64,000 nt of DNA from Ectothiorhodospiraceae bacterium (GCA_007134775.1 SLKC01000002.1:43233-107232); one strand, 5' to 3'; shown: positions 38,357 through 48,989, counted from the stretch's first letter. Program-made: numbers and translations. The notes: generated from the letters alone by a model not told the origin.

Positions 38357-38676
38357 GCAACACCGCAGTCTGGATCGTCATCCTCACCGCAGGTCTGTGC
38401 ACCTTCCTGCTGCGGCTCTCCTTCATCGAACTGTGGCAGCGACTGCGCATGCCGCAGTGGCTGCACAGGGCGCTGCAGTACGTGCCGGCGGCCGTGCTGG
38501 CCGCGCTCGTCATGCCCGCACTGCTGCGCTCTGGCGGCGCCATCGATATCTCCCCGGACAATCTGCGCCTGATCGCCGGCGGCCTGGCCGCCCTCGTGGC
38601 GTGGTACTCGCGCAGCGTGCTGCTCACGCTCGCCGTGGGCATGGGGACACTCTGGCTGCTGCAAGCGTTGACATGA
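38353..38676 (+). CDS. azlD: AzlD-family small membrane subunit
   Basis: 107 aa, four hydrophobic segments: VWIVILTAGLCTFLLRLSFI, YVPAAVLAALVMPALLRSGG and LLTLAVGMGTLWLLQAL. Start ATG at 38353 inside the ATGA overlap with azlC; longer frames upstream are inside azlC. Small partner for the AzlC permease. Confidence 0.9.
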   Translation: MSNTAVWIVILTAGLCTFLLRLSFIELWQRLRMPQWLHRALQYVPAAVLAALVMPALLRSGGAIDISPDNLRLIAGGLAALVAWYSRSVLLTLAVGMGTLWLLQALT

Positions 38677-38838
38677 ACCGTGGCCGCCCGCGAACAACAG
38701 CCACTACCAGCGCTGGTCGACTCCCATATCCCGGAACCGGATCTCCAGACGGGTCGCCTGGGTTAAGGTACCTGCCAGGCTGTCCCTATTGAGCGACGGG
38801 CCGTGCGCGCACCAACAGGCGGAACCAGGAGTTGGGCG

Positions 38839-39432
38839 ATGATGGATTTTTCCGTGACTCTGCCGGCATGGGTCCACCCGCGTGTAGCTGCCGAGCCGGA
38901 AATCTTTCCCGATGTCGAAGCACGCATGCGTTTCGCGATCCGATTGGCACAAGAGAACATTGAACGCGGGACCGGTGGGCCATTCGGCGCCGGCGTGTTC
39001 GACGCCGAGGGCCGATTGATCGCGCCGGGCGTCAATCTCGTGGCGTCATCGAACTGTTCGATCCTGCATGCGGAGATGGTGGCCATCGCCCTGGCGCAGC
39101 AATCGCTCGGGCGTTACGACCTCAGCGACGGCGGCGCCGTCGAGCACGAACTGACGACCTCCACTGAGCCATGCGCAATGTGCTTTGGGGCCATCCCCTG
39201 GTCCGGCGTGACCCGCCTGGTCTGCGGTGCGCGCGATGCGCACGCGCGCGCGATCGGCTTCGATGAGGGCCCGAAGCTCGCCGACTGGCAGGCCGCGCTG
39301 GAGACACGGGGTATCAGCGTCGTCCGCGACATCCTCGCCGACGAAGCGGCTGCCGTGCTCGAGTACTACCGCGACCAGGGCGGGATGATCTACAACGCGG
39401 GCAAAGGACACGTCGGGGCAGATCGTTGTTGA
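38839..39432 (+). CDS. nucleoside/guanine deaminase (CDA-fold, zinc)
   Basis: 197 aa. The zinc site is complete: His-Ala-Glu in SILHAEMVAIALAQQ and Pro-Cys-x-x-Cys in TTSTEPCAMCFGAIPW. The block RGTGGPFGAGVFDAEG precedes it. Members of this group deaminate guanine, cytosine or adenine in tRNA or as free bases; the length and N-terminal extension fit the guanine-deaminase-like group better than TadA. AGGAG precedes the ATG. Confidence 0.85.
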   Translation: MMDFSVTLPAWVHPRVAAEPEIFPDVEARMRFAIRLAQENIERGTGGPFGAGVFDAEGRLIAPGVNLVASSNCSILHAEMVAIALAQQSLGRYDLSDGGAVEHELTTSTEPCAMCFGAIPWSGVTRLVCGARDAHARAIGFDEGPKLADWQAALETRGISVVRDILADEAAAVLEYYRDQGGMIYNAGKGHVGADRC

Positions 39433-39781
39433 CCGTTCGGCTCCTGCGCCTTGGCATACTCCACACGCCCCTGCGGACGACTTCGACCTGCGCCGATTTC
39501 CGGCCCCTTCCTTGAGCCGCTCCTCGACAGCGGTTGGTTGCACGCTACGCCTTGTCAGCAGTGGTGCCATGCATGGCCGGCTGTCCACGCTGAAGTGCGG
39601 AGCTTGCCGGTCGTCCACGATCACTCCGAACACCAACGACGCTGACCATTGGCGTGGGCGGGCGCCCGGCCATCCGCCCCGCGATCTCTGCGCGTCGCTG
39701 GATTCACCGGCATCCACCAGCGCACATGCTGGTGCGGATCCCTGGCCCGACGGCTACAGGCTATCCGACACCTGGGGCGCG
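39433..39781. other. 349-base gap between two convergent genes
   Basis: Between the deaminase and patatin gene ends. No ORF with coding bias, no clear terminator hairpin with a T-run. I see nothing else in it. Confidence 0.3.
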
Positions 39782-41596
39782 CTAATGTGGCCCGTTGCTG
39801 TCCCGCAGCCGACCGATCGCCAGGACCCAGCGATCGACCGTGTGGCGCCAGAACGTACTCAACCACCACAACAGCAGTGCGGCGCCAGCGCCCAGAAAGG
39901 CACCGCGGAAGAACCGGGGGACATCGGCGAGGCGGCGCAAGGCGGGGACCTCCTCGCCGATGCGGGCGAGCAGCGCGCCCGCAACGGGCAGCAGGAGGAT
40001 CGCGACGAGCAGCCACAACGGCTGCTGCAGCAGGGCCCACAACAATGGCGCCAGTAGCGCCAGCCCGCCGAGCAGTCCGAGCCCGACCGGAACCCATAGC
40101 CACGGGCGCAAATGCAGGATGCGGAACAGCTTGTGGCGCGCCGCACCGAGCTGCGTCAGCAGCTCAGGATCATTCGCGGGATCAGCGATCGCGGCGAGCG
40201 CCGCGCGGAACGAGGGCGACGCGGGGAGCCCGTGGGGGTCAGCGGCTGCTGGCGACGCCCCCTCATCGCTACCCGCGTCTTCGAAACGCCCGGCGAAGTC
40301 ATCAAGCTCCCCACGGGCGATCGCATAGCCATCGGCCATCAACGCATAGGCCTCGCGGTCGCTGAAGCTGTCGAGATCGGTTCGCACCCGTGACAACCGT
40401 TCCTGGACTTTGCGGTCGACCCCGTAGGGCGTGGTCCGCGACCGCGGCTCGGGCGGTGGCGCACCGGCCGCCCGGCCGTGGCGGTCGAGGTAGGCCAGTT
40501 CGGGGGCGTCGAGGCCGGCGCGTAGCGAGAGATACATAATCCGCTCCGGGCCGAGGCGCTCGTAGAGCCGCACGAGTTGCTCCTCGCGGATGCGCGCCAT
40601 GAGGATGCTGTTGGTACGGCGGAGCACGTCGAGGCCGCCAACGCGGGGCGCATGGCGGTCGTCGAGCTGGCCGCTGGCATCGCTGACGATCACATCGCTG
40701 CAGCCGCGGCTGTCGAGCGCGGCGACGCCCTGATTGTCGTGGACGCCGCCATCGACGAGCTGCACACGGGTGTCCTCACTGTAGAGTTCGCTGACCGCGA
40801 GCGGCGGGAATACGAACGGTACCGCGGCAGAGGCGGCGACCGCCGAGCCGAGCCGGAAGTCCTGCTGCTGCGGTGTCATGTCCTCCCACGCGGGCGGACG
40901 CGCCAAGTGGGCATTCGTGCTCACGTGCGCAAACCAGGGCGCCGTGCGCGGCGGCGGCTCACCCATGGTCTTCGCCTCGAAACGCCAGTTGCGCCCGGTG
41001 TTCAGCGAGGTGGCATTGATCAGCAGGATGGGCGCCTTGTCGCCACGGTTCGGGTTGTCGCGGTCGGGCACGAACGGCGTGGGTCCGCCCATCGGCTCGA
41101 TGCGCAGATCGCGCAGGCGTGGCCGTGCGCCCGCGTGCCCGGCCTCGCCGTAGAGCAGCTCATCGTAGAGCGTGGCGATGCGATCACTGCGCGAATACGA
41201 CGGCTGCCACATGCGCAGGTTGTCACGCAGGCTCGCGAACACGCGCAGCCGGATGTTCGTCTGCACCGCAGCCAGGAAGTGCTCGGCGAGTTCGGCGATC
41301 AGCGCGACATAGTCTTCACGGCCGATGCGCGCGGTCGCATCGGCCACCTGCGCGTCGCGGTCGTAGCGAGTCGCGAGCAGCTCGCGCAGCTTCACATAGT
41401 AGAGCGCACCGACGATCGAGCCGCCGGAGACGGTGGAGATCACCTCCACATGGCGTAGCATGTCGCGATCGGCGAGTGCGGCGAGTGTGCCGATGTGGAA
41501 GAACGAGGCGCGGAAGCCGCCCCCTGAAAGTGCCAGGCCGAGCCGGGATGCCCCGGTCCCCGCGCCTGTGGGTGTCCCCTCTGCTTCCCGGGCCAT
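39782..41596 (-). CDS. patatin-like phospholipase with C-terminal membrane segments
   Basis: 604 aa. The patatin domain (about 18-390) has the oxyanion loop LALSGGGFRASFFHIGTLAA, the nucleophile Ser57 in VISTVSGGSIVGALYY and the partner Asp282 in QLVDGGVHDNQGVAALDS, so an active acyl hydrolase is expected. The last 110 residues hold two or three hydrophobic helices (LWVPVGLGLLGGLALLAPLL; QPLWLLVAILLLPVAGALLA), probably anchoring it in the inner membrane. A strong GGGAGGAGG precedes the ATG at 41596. Divergent from recC. Patatin enzymes with similar tails occur both as lipid-remodelling enzymes and in anti-phage systems, but no other defence gene is adjacent. Confidence 0.85.
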   Translation of the reverse strand: MAREAEGTPTGAGTGASRLGLALSGGGFRASFFHIGTLAALADRDMLRHVEVISTVSGGSIVGALYYVKLRELLATRYDRDAQVADATARIGREDYVALIAELAEHFLAAVQTNIRLRVFASLRDNLRMWQPSYSRSDRIATLYDELLYGEAGHAGARPRLRDLRIEPMGGPTPFVPDRDNPNRGDKAPILLINATSLNTGRNWRFEAKTMGEPPPRTAPWFAHVSTNAHLARPPAWEDMTPQQQDFRLGSAVAASAAVPFVFPPLAVSELYSEDTRVQLVDGGVHDNQGVAALDSRGCSDVIVSDASGQLDDRHAPRVGGLDVLRRTNSILMARIREEQLVRLYERLGPERIMYLSLRAGLDAPELAYLDRHGRAAGAPPPEPRSRTTPYGVDRKVQERLSRVRTDLDSFSDREAYALMADGYAIARGELDDFAGRFEDAGSDEGASPAAADPHGLPASPSFRAALAAIADPANDPELLTQLGAARHKLFRILHLRPWLWVPVGLGLLGGLALLAPLLWALLQQPLWLLVAILLLPVAGALLARIGEEVPALRRLADVPRFFRGAFLGAGAALLLWWLSTFWRHTVDRWVLAIGRLRDSNGPH

Positions 41597-41898
41597 GCAA
41601 CCCCTCCTCCCTGAAGTGATGTTCCCGATGCGGACCCGCCCCCTCGCCACCGCGCGACGACCGGCCTGCGCCCGCCCCGTCCTCGAACCGCGGCAGGTTG
41701 CGTAGCCTACTCGATTCGGACCGTACGACGCGATGTCAATCCGCCGCCCCCGTCCGGAGGGAATGGGAACCGCATGCGGCCGGGGCGAGGCTGGCCGCGA
41801 CAGCCGGCGTCGCACGCGGCCTCGCTCGTGCCGGCGCGGGGCTGCCCGACCGCCGCCGACTGTGGCATCGTGCGGTCGTCCTTCCCGGGGGCGGGCCG
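41597..41898. other. 302-base gap between divergent patatin and recC genes
   Basis: Very GC-rich, without a coding pattern. An upstream extension of the recC frame covers it, but codons and homology are lacking, and the family N-terminus starts at 41899. No SOS box (CTGT-N8-ACAG) was found. Confidence 0.3.
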
Positions 41899-44800
41899 AT
41901 GTTCTACCTCTATCAGCACCACAATCTCACACGGCTCGCCGAGACGCTCGCCGTGCTGCGCGCCCATAACGCGCCCGCGTCGCCGTTGACGCCGGAGACG
42001 GTGATCGTGCCCAACCGCGGCACGGCGCGCTGGCTGCAGACCGAGCTGGCCGCGTCCGAGGGGACCGCGGCAAACCTGGAGCTGCCTGTGCCGGGCCGCT
42101 TCGTCTGGCAGGTGCTGCGCGACACGCTGCCCGGCAGGCCGGACAGCTCCGACTACGAGCGTGCGCGCCTGGTCTGGCACCTCTATGCCCTGCTCCCCGA
42201 ACTGGATGTGCCCGAGGTGCAGCGCTACCTCGCCACTCAGCCGCGCGAGCGTCACCGCTATCAGCTCGCCCAGCAGCTCGCCGACGTATTCGACCAGTAC
42301 CTGATCCACCGCCGTGATGTGCTCACCGCGTGGGAGGCCGGCGACGCGGCACGGACGCCGCCGGCATCGTGGCAGGCCCCGGTGTGGCGAGCCGTGGTCG
42401 CGCGTATCGAACCCAGGCATCGCGCGCAGTTGCTGAGCGAGTTCCTCGATCTTGCCGAACGCGGCGAACTCGACACCGCGCGCGTACCGGCTCCGGTCTA
42501 CGCCTTCGCACTCGCCGATCTGCCGCCGGATTACCTGCGCCTGCTGTACGCACTCGGCCGCTACGTCGATGTGCACTTCCTGTTGCCGAATCCCTCGGCG
42601 GCCTACTGGGGCGATGTACCGAGCCGCCCGATTGGACGAGTGGACGCGGAGGCCCTCCATGCCGGGATCGCCGCGCGTGCCGAGGGAGGAGAGGGGGGCG
42701 CGACGGCGCAATCCGCACATCCGGCCCCCCTCCCGGCGCCTGGCGACGCTCGGGACGACGAATTCGAGGCCGGGCATCCACTACTGGCCGCCCTCGGGCG
42801 CGCGGGCCGGGATTTTCTGCGGGTTTTGTATAGCGACGAATTCCCTGCGATCCAGGAGCCATTGAGCGAAGTGCTGGCGTATGAGCCGCCCAATGAGGAC
42901 ACGCTGCTGCAGCGGGTGCAGTCCGGCGTAATTGCCGGTACGGCGACCGCCGTCGACGCGGCGAGCGCGGGCCGCGACACCTCGATCCAGGTCCACGCCT
43001 GTCACGGCCCGCTGCGCGAGATCCAGGTCCTGCACGATCGCCTGCTGGATCTGCTAGCCAACGAGCCTGATCTCGAGCCGCGCCGCATCCTTGTCGTGGT
43101 CCCCGACATCGCCCGCTATGCACCCGCGGTGCATGGTGTGTTCGGGGCGGCCAGCGGCGCCCGATGGATCCCCTACAGCCTGGCCGACCGGCCGCGGATC
43201 GAGAGCCACCCGATCGTCCAGACCTTCCAGCAGTTGATCGAGCTACCGCTGTCGCGCTGGACGGCGAGCGAAGTACTCGCGTTCGCCGGTGTCCCCGCGG
43301 TGATGCGGCGCTTCGGCCTCGACGACAGCGAACTGGCGCTACTGCACCAATGGACAGCAGCCGCCGGCGTGCGCTGGGGGCTCGACCGCGAGACGCGGGA
43401 GGCGACCGGCGCGGCCGGCTTCGAGCAGAACACCTGGCGTTTCGGCCTGGACCGCCTGTTGCTGGGAATCGCCCAGCGCGAGGACCAGGCCCTGGTCGAC
43501 GGCATCGCACCCTGGAGCGATCTGGAGGGCGGCTCGGCCATGGCCGTCGGTCGCCTCTGGTGGTTGGTCGAGCGCCTGCGCGCCTGGCGCGATGCCCTGA
43601 ACGAGCCTGCCACCGCCGGTGCCTGGCAGGAGCGGCTCAACGCCATGACCGAAGAACTTTTCGCCATCGATCCGGATGACGGTGACGAGGCCACCGCGCT
43701 GGACACGGTGTTCGCTGCGACCGCCTCGCTGGAAGGGGCGGCGCTATCGCTGGGCGACGACACGCTGACCTGGGAAGCGGTCCGTGAAGCGCTGCTCGGC
43801 GAGCTATCGAGCCCTTCCCAGCGCCAGCCCCTGGTGGGCGGCGGCGTTACCTTCGCCGGGCTGGAGCCGCTGCGCGGCGTGCCCTTCGACGTGATTTGCA
43901 TGGTCGGCATGGATGACGGCGTCTTCCCGCGCCAGGATGGCCAGCGCGAGTTCAATCTGCTGCAGCAACACCCCCGCGTCGGCGATCCGAGCGTACGGGA
44001 CAGCGACCGCATGACCTTCCTGCAGGCGCTGATGGCGGCGCAGAGAACGTTTTACCTGAGCTATACCGGCCGCGATGTCGCCGATGGCGCCGAGCTGCAA
44101 CCGGCTACGGTTGTCGGGGAATTCCTCGATTTCCTCCACGGCCACTGCTTCGCCGGCTGGTCACGCAAGGCGTTCCGCCGCGCGATGGTTATTGAACAGC
44201 CGATGCACCCCTTCAATCCGCGTTATTTCACGCCGGATCACGCGCACCTGTTCACCTTCGACGACGCCTGGCGCGGGGCCGCTCAAGCCCAGCGTGCCGA
44301 GCGCGCCGAACCGGCCCCCTTCTGCGACGATACCGAACTGCCCGGCCCCGACCCGAGCGAACCGGTCGAGCTCACCGCGCTGCAACGCTTCTACCGGCAT
44401 CCCGCGGCGTTCTTCTTCCGCGAACGCCTGCGTCTGGAGTTCGCCGAGCCCGATTCCGCGCTGGACGACGACGAGCCCCGTGCCCTCGATGGGCTGACGC
44501 AACACGCATTGCGGCAGCGCCTGTTCGAACAGGCCCGGACGGACGGTGTGCGCGAACTCGACGCCGAGCCCTCGGCCCTGGAACGTGCGCGCGGCACCCT
44601 GCCACCGCCGCCGCTGGGCGGTGGCGACTACGCCGAGGCGGTCGCGGCGGTCAACTCGGTGTTGTCGCTGTACTGGCGATGGCAACAGGATGCAGCGGCC
44701 GAAGTCGATGTGGATATCGACCTGCTGCTGGACGATGACACCCGTCTGCTCGGTCGCGTGACCGCGGTCGGCCCCCGGGAAATGCGCCGGCTGCGGCCCG

Positions 44801-45291
44801 GTTCATTGCGCATGAAGCATCTGTTGCCGTGGTGGCTGGGCTATCTGGCGGTGGCCGCCAGTGGGTATCACGTCGCGCTGCGCGTGGCCGGCAGCGGTGA
44901 CGAGGCCGCGAGCGAACTCACGAGCCAGATCGACACGGCGACGGCGCACGGCTATCTGAGCCGGGCGATCCACCATTACCGCAACGGCCACGTGCGCGCC
45001 CTGCTGTTCGAGCCCTACATGGCCGAGCACTACCTCGAGCAGCGCGAGAAGAAGAGCCAGAAGACCGGCGCACTGAAAACCGCAGACGAAGCGCTCGACA
45101 GCACCAACGGCTGGTTGAGCAATACCTGGCAACCTCCGCACCCGCGCCGCGACGTCTGGCTGCAGCCACTGTTTGGCGCCTCCCCCGTGCCGCTTGGAGA
45201 CGACGCAAGCACATCGACCTTCGTCCAGGTTGTCGAGGATGTCGCCCGTCCATTGCGCCTGCATCTCACCGCCCCCGAGGGAGAGCCATGA
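41899..45291 (+). CDS. recC: exodeoxyribonuclease V gamma chain (RecC)
   Basis: 1130 aa, the E. coli size. It begins MFYLYQHHNLTRLAETLAVL and has IVPNRGTARWLQTELAASEG and VPGRFVWQVLRDTLPG, the N-terminal helicase-like block, here without a working Walker A. VHACHGPLREIQVLHDRLLD and FDVICMVGMDDGVFPRQDGQ are other family markers. In the RecBCD complex RecC reads the Chi site on the 3' strand and holds the two motors. recB overlaps the stop by 4 bases. Confidence 0.95.
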   Translation: MFYLYQHHNLTRLAETLAVLRAHNAPASPLTPETVIVPNRGTARWLQTELAASEGTAANLELPVPGRFVWQVLRDTLPGRPDSSDYERARLVWHLYALLPELDVPEVQRYLATQPRERHRYQLAQQLADVFDQYLIHRRDVLTAWEAGDAARTPPASWQAPVWRAVVARIEPRHRAQLLSEFLDLAERGELDTARVPAPVYAFALADLPPDYLRLLYALGRYVDVHFLLPNPSAAYWGDVPSRPIGRVDAEALHAGIAARAEGGEGGATAQSAHPAPLPAPGDARDDEFEAGHPLLAALGRAGRDFLRVLYSDEFPAIQEPLSEVLAYEPPNEDTLLQRVQSGVIAGTATAVDAASAGRDTSIQVHACHGPLREIQVLHDRLLDLLANEPDLEPRRILVVVPDIARYAPAVHGVFGAASGARWIPYSLADRPRIESHPIVQTFQQLIELPLSRWTASEVLAFAGVPAVMRRFGLDDSELALLHQWTAAAGVRWGLDRETREATGAAGFEQNTWRFGLDRLLLGIAQREDQALVDGIAPWSDLEGGSAMAVGRLWWLVERLRAWRDALNEPATAGAWQERLNAMTEELFAIDPDDGDEATALDTVFAATASLEGAALSLGDDTLTWEAVREALLGELSSPSQRQPLVGGGVTFAGLEPLRGVPFDVICMVGMDDGVFPRQDGQREFNLLQQHPRVGDPSVRDSDRMTFLQALMAAQRTFYLSYTGRDVADGAELQPATVVGEFLDFLHGHCFAGWSRKAFRRAMVIEQPMHPFNPRYFTPDHAHLFTFDDAWRGAAQAQRAERAEPAPFCDDTELPGPDPSEPVELTALQRFYRHPAAFFFRERLRLEFAEPDSALDDDEPRALDGLTQHALRQRLFEQARTDGVRELDAEPSALERARGTLPPPPLGGGDYAEAVAAVNSVLSLYWRWQQDAAAEVDVDIDLLLDDDTRLLGRVTAVGPREMRRLRPGSLRMKHLLPWWLGYLAVAASGYHVALRVAGSGDEAASELTSQIDTATAHGYLSRAIHHYRNGHVRALLFEPYMAEHYLEQREKKSQKTGALKTADEALDSTNGWLSNTWQPPHPRRDVWLQPLFGASPVPLGDDASTSTFVQVVEDVARPLRLHLTAPEGEP

Positions 45292-48200
45292 GCACTGTGG
45301 ACCGGCAAGCGATGACGCCCTTCGATCCGGCGGCAATGCCGCTCGACGGCATCCGCCTGATCGAGGCGAGCGCCGGCACGGGCAAGACCTTCAGCCTCGC
45401 CGGCCTGTACCTGCGCCTGATCGTCGAGCAGGAACTCGACGTGCGCGACATCCTGGTGATGACGTTCACCCGTGCCGCCACCCAGGAGCTGCGCGAACGC
45501 CTGCGTGCGCGACTGGCCCTGGCCGCGCGCGTGGCCCGCGAGGCGCCGTGCGCCGAACGCCGCGACGCCGCCGAGCGTTTCGCCGAGACGGTCATCGCCA
45601 ATGGTACCCTCGACCGCGAGACCCTCGCCCGCCGCCTGCGCGACGCCGCCTCACGCGTCGATCAGGCAACGATCACCACCATCCACGGCTTTGCCCAGCG
45701 CGCGGCGGGTGAGAACGCGTTTGAGAGCGCCCTGCCCTTCGACCGTGGCGAGCAGATCGAGGACGCCGAGATCCAGCGCGAGGCGGCGGCGGATTACTGG
45801 CGAGCACGCGTATTCGGGCAACCCGCCCCGTCCGCGAGCGCATTCCTCGCGCTCTGGTCGTCGCCGGAAGCGCTGTACCGGGAGATCCGCGATGTTCTCG
45901 GCAAGCCCCACGCCAAGCTTGTCCGTCCCGATAGCGCAACCGTGGAATGCGATCGACAAAGGGCCCTGGAGGCTTGGCCACGGCAACGCGCCCAACTGAT
46001 TGAGGTACTGAACACCGCGATCGAACGCGATGGTCTGCTCAAGAATTCCTCCCTGCGCGCACAGCTGGACGCTGACGGTGCCGAGGGACTGGCCGCGGCG
46101 ATCGACGCCGGACTCACCGGTACGGTCGATGGCCTGCCTGCCCTGCCCGGCGTGCTGGCCGATCTGGGGACGGAAGACAGCGTGGGCGTTCACGCCAAGA
46201 AGGCCGCAGCCAAGTGGTTCCGCCCCCAGGATCTGACGATCATGCCGCTATTGGCCAGGCTGCAGGTCAACGGCCGCCTGGCCGCGGTGACGCACGCGAT
46301 CGACACGATCCGGGAGCTGGCCGCCGCGCGCAAACGCGAACGCCGTCTGTTCAGCTACAACGACATGATCCTCGGCCTGCACCAGGCCGTCACCGACGCG
46401 AGCCGCGGCCCGGCGCTCACCGCGGCACTGCGCCGGACCTGGCCGTGGGCGCTCGTGGACGAGTTCCAGGATACCGATCCGCTGCAATACGAGATCCTGC
46501 AGCGGATCTATGGCCCGGTAGCGGTGGACGTTGCCGCCGAAGAGCGCGCTCGCGGTGGTCTGATCCTGATCGGTGATCCCAAGCAGGCGATCTACGGCTT
46601 TCGCGGCGGTGATGTCTTCGCCTATCTCGACGCCACGGCGGATGCCGACGGCCGATATGAGATGGATACCAATTTCCGTTCAACGCCGGCCGTACTCGAC
46701 GGCGTCGGCCGCGTATTCGAGGCGGGTGGCGATGATGCCTTCGTGCTCGACGGCGTGCGCTTTCGGCCCGTACAGGCCGGGCGGACCGCGGGCGACCTGC
46801 TTCTGGAGCACGGCGGCACCGAAGTCCCCGGCGTGACGGCCTGGGCCGTCCCCGATGACGCCGGGACGAACAAGGGCGATCTGCAGCGGCGCATCGAGCG
46901 TGCAACCGTCGCCCGTATCATCGATCTGCTCGACCAGACGGTGGTCGTCGCAGCGGACAAACCACGCCGCGCACTCCAGCCCAGCGAGATCGCGGTCCTG
47001 GTCAACAGCAACCGCGAAGCCGCGGCCATGCAAGCGGCGCTCACCGCAAGCGGCGTACCGGCGGTCTGCATACAGCCCGAGAGCGTGTTGAGTCAGGACG
47101 CCGCCCACGACCTGCTGCAACTGCTGCGCGCGGCCGCCACGCCGTTCGACGCCGAGCGCCTGCGCGTCGCGCTGACCACACCGCTGTTCGGCTACCGCCT
47201 CGGCGATCTGGTCGCGCTCGATGACAACGAACAGGCCTGGGCCGCTGCTACCGATCGCTTCCAGGCCGCGCATGTCCGCTGGGCGCAATCGGGCGTGCAG
47301 GCGATGCTCGAACCGATCCTGCAACAAGCAGCGGCCCGGGTGGTGGGCCTCACCGACGGCGAGCGCCGCATCACCGACTACCTCCATGTTGTCGATCTGC
47401 TGCAGCGCGCCGCGCACGAGGTCTTCGGCATGAAAGGCCTGGTCCACTGGCTGGAGAACGCGATCCGCCGCGCCAACGATGGTGAAGTCGGCGATGCCGA
47501 CCGCCTGCGCCTTGCCGACGATGCCGAACTCGTACAGGTCACCACCGTCCACAAGGCGAAGGGCCTGCAGTTCCCGATCGTCTTCGTGCCCTACACCCCC
47601 TGGCTTGGTACCGGCGGGTCACCGCCCACACAGCCGCCACTGGCCTGCCACGACGCCAGCAATCAGGCCGTCATCGACCTCGGTTCCGCCGACGCCGACC
47701 AGTATGTCGGCCAGAGCGTGCGCGAACGCCGCGCGGAGCAGGTGCGCTCGCTCTATGTCGCGCTCACCCGCGCCGAACAGGCCTGCTACTTCGTCCATGG
47801 AGCGGCCAACAATGCGCTCGACGGCCCTCTCGCCTGGCTCCTGCACTACGCCGATGGCGTGACCGCCGACGGCTGGCACGGGGGCAAGAAGCTGCCCGAC
47901 TGGTTCAACGCCGCGAGGGCCCGGGCACGCGTGGACGAACTGGCGGCCAGCAGCAATGGTGCCCTGCACGTCGAGACCCTGCCCGAGGCCAGCGGGCCGC
48001 ACCGACTACCGGCGCAGGGCGAAGGCGCCCCCGTCGAACCAGCGCGCAGCGATCTGCCCCACGCACGTCCGCCGTGGTCGGTATTCAGCTTCTCCCGGCT
48101 CGCCGGGCGCTTGACGGCGACCGCCGAGCCGGCAGCGGGTGCCGACGACGAGGGCGGGGACGACACCGCCGTAACGACCCCGGCAGCAGATCGCGACGAG

Positions 48201-48989
48201 GCCGCCGACGAAATCGTCATTTCTCCCCGTGGCACGGGTTTCGGACGCGCATTCCACGAGATCCTCGAGAGCGCCGCCTTCGATGCCTGGCCAAGCCCGG
48301 GCGAGGCCATCCCGGCGTCGATTGGCCGCGATGTGCGCACCGCGCTGCGGCGCAACGGCGTCGCCACCACCGACACCGATGGTGGCGAACAGCCGGTGAT
48401 GGACACCGCCGAGATGGTGGCCGCGACGCTGCACGCCCCGCTGCCGGAGATCGGCCCGCTTGCGGCGGTCGCCCCCCGAAACCGACGCGATGAACTCGAG
48501 TTCTTCATGCGCCTCGGCAACAGCCGGGCGAGCACGATCCTCGAGCACATCGCCGCCGCCGGCTACGGCGGCGCTCGCGGGACCACGGCGATCGCGTCGC
48601 TGCGCGGGCTGATGCACGGATTCATCGATCTCGTCGTCGAACACAACGGCCGCTACTGGATCCTCGACTACAAGACCAACGCCCTCGGCCGTCTGCGTGC
48701 CGACTACGCGCCACAGCGCCTCGCCGAGGCCATGGCAGAGCACCACTACGACCTCCAGTACCTGATCTACACGGTGGCGCTGCATCGCCACCTGCGCCAG
48801 CGCCTGGCCGACTACGATCCCGCCACCCACCTCGGGGGGGTGATCTATCTCTTCGTGCGCGCCCTGGATGAGCGCGGCGATCACGGCATCTTCCACGCCC
48901 ATCCCGACGTGGGACTGCTCACCAAGCTCGATGCCCTGTTCGACGGCCAGGCGCCCGCCACACCAGCCACTGGGAGCGAGCGGTCATGA
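45288..48989 (+). CDS. recB: exodeoxyribonuclease V beta chain (RecB)
   Basis: 1233 aa UvrD-type helicase and nuclease. Walker A is IEASAGTGKTFSLAGLYLRL (residues 25-44), the Walker B region is WALVDEFQDTDPLQYEILQR, and motif V/VI parts are VHKAKGLQFPIVFVPY and RSLYVALTRAEQACYF. The C-terminal nuclease has GFIDLVVEHNGRYWILDYKT, with Asp1127 and Lys1129 of the DYK motif. An acidic, low-complexity linker (about 950-985) joins helicase and nuclease. Translation is coupled to recC and recD by ATGA overlaps. Confidence 0.97.
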   Translation: MSTVDRQAMTPFDPAAMPLDGIRLIEASAGTGKTFSLAGLYLRLIVEQELDVRDILVMTFTRAATQELRERLRARLALAARVAREAPCAERRDAAERFAETVIANGTLDRETLARRLRDAASRVDQATITTIHGFAQRAAGENAFESALPFDRGEQIEDAEIQREAAADYWRARVFGQPAPSASAFLALWSSPEALYREIRDVLGKPHAKLVRPDSATVECDRQRALEAWPRQRAQLIEVLNTAIERDGLLKNSSLRAQLDADGAEGLAAAIDAGLTGTVDGLPALPGVLADLGTEDSVGVHAKKAAAKWFRPQDLTIMPLLARLQVNGRLAAVTHAIDTIRELAAARKRERRLFSYNDMILGLHQAVTDASRGPALTAALRRTWPWALVDEFQDTDPLQYEILQRIYGPVAVDVAAEERARGGLILIGDPKQAIYGFRGGDVFAYLDATADADGRYEMDTNFRSTPAVLDGVGRVFEAGGDDAFVLDGVRFRPVQAGRTAGDLLLEHGGTEVPGVTAWAVPDDAGTNKGDLQRRIERATVARIIDLLDQTVVVAADKPRRALQPSEIAVLVNSNREAAAMQAALTASGVPAVCIQPESVLSQDAAHDLLQLLRAAATPFDAERLRVALTTPLFGYRLGDLVALDDNEQAWAAATDRFQAAHVRWAQSGVQAMLEPILQQAAARVVGLTDGERRITDYLHVVDLLQRAAHEVFGMKGLVHWLENAIRRANDGEVGDADRLRLADDAELVQVTTVHKAKGLQFPIVFVPYTPWLGTGGSPPTQPPLACHDASNQAVIDLGSADADQYVGQSVRERRAEQVRSLYVALTRAEQACYFVHGAANNALDGPLAWLLHYADGVTADGWHGGKKLPDWFNAARARARVDELAASSNGALHVETLPEASGPHRLPAQGEGAPVEPARSDLPHARPPWSVFSFSRLAGRLTATAEPAAGADDEGGDDTAVTTPAADRDEAADEIVISPRGTGFGRAFHEILESAAFDAWPSPGEAIPASIGRDVRTALRRNGVATTDTDGGEQPVMDTAEMVAATLHAPLPEIGPLAAVAPRNRRDELEFFMRLGNSRASTILEHIAAAGYGGARGTTAIASLRGLMHGFIDLVVEHNGRYWILDYKTNALGRLRADYAPQRLAEAMAEHHYDLQYLIYTVALHRHLRQRLADYDPATHLGGVIYLFVRALDERGDHGIFHAHPDVGLLTKLDALFDGQAPATPATGSERS

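Noticed and set aside
39512..40057. 181-codon plus-strand ORF in and beyond the gap after the deaminase gene
   Set aside because: It runs into the patatin gene as an antisense frame and its composition (many Arg, Ser, Gly, Pro) is that of a shadow frame.
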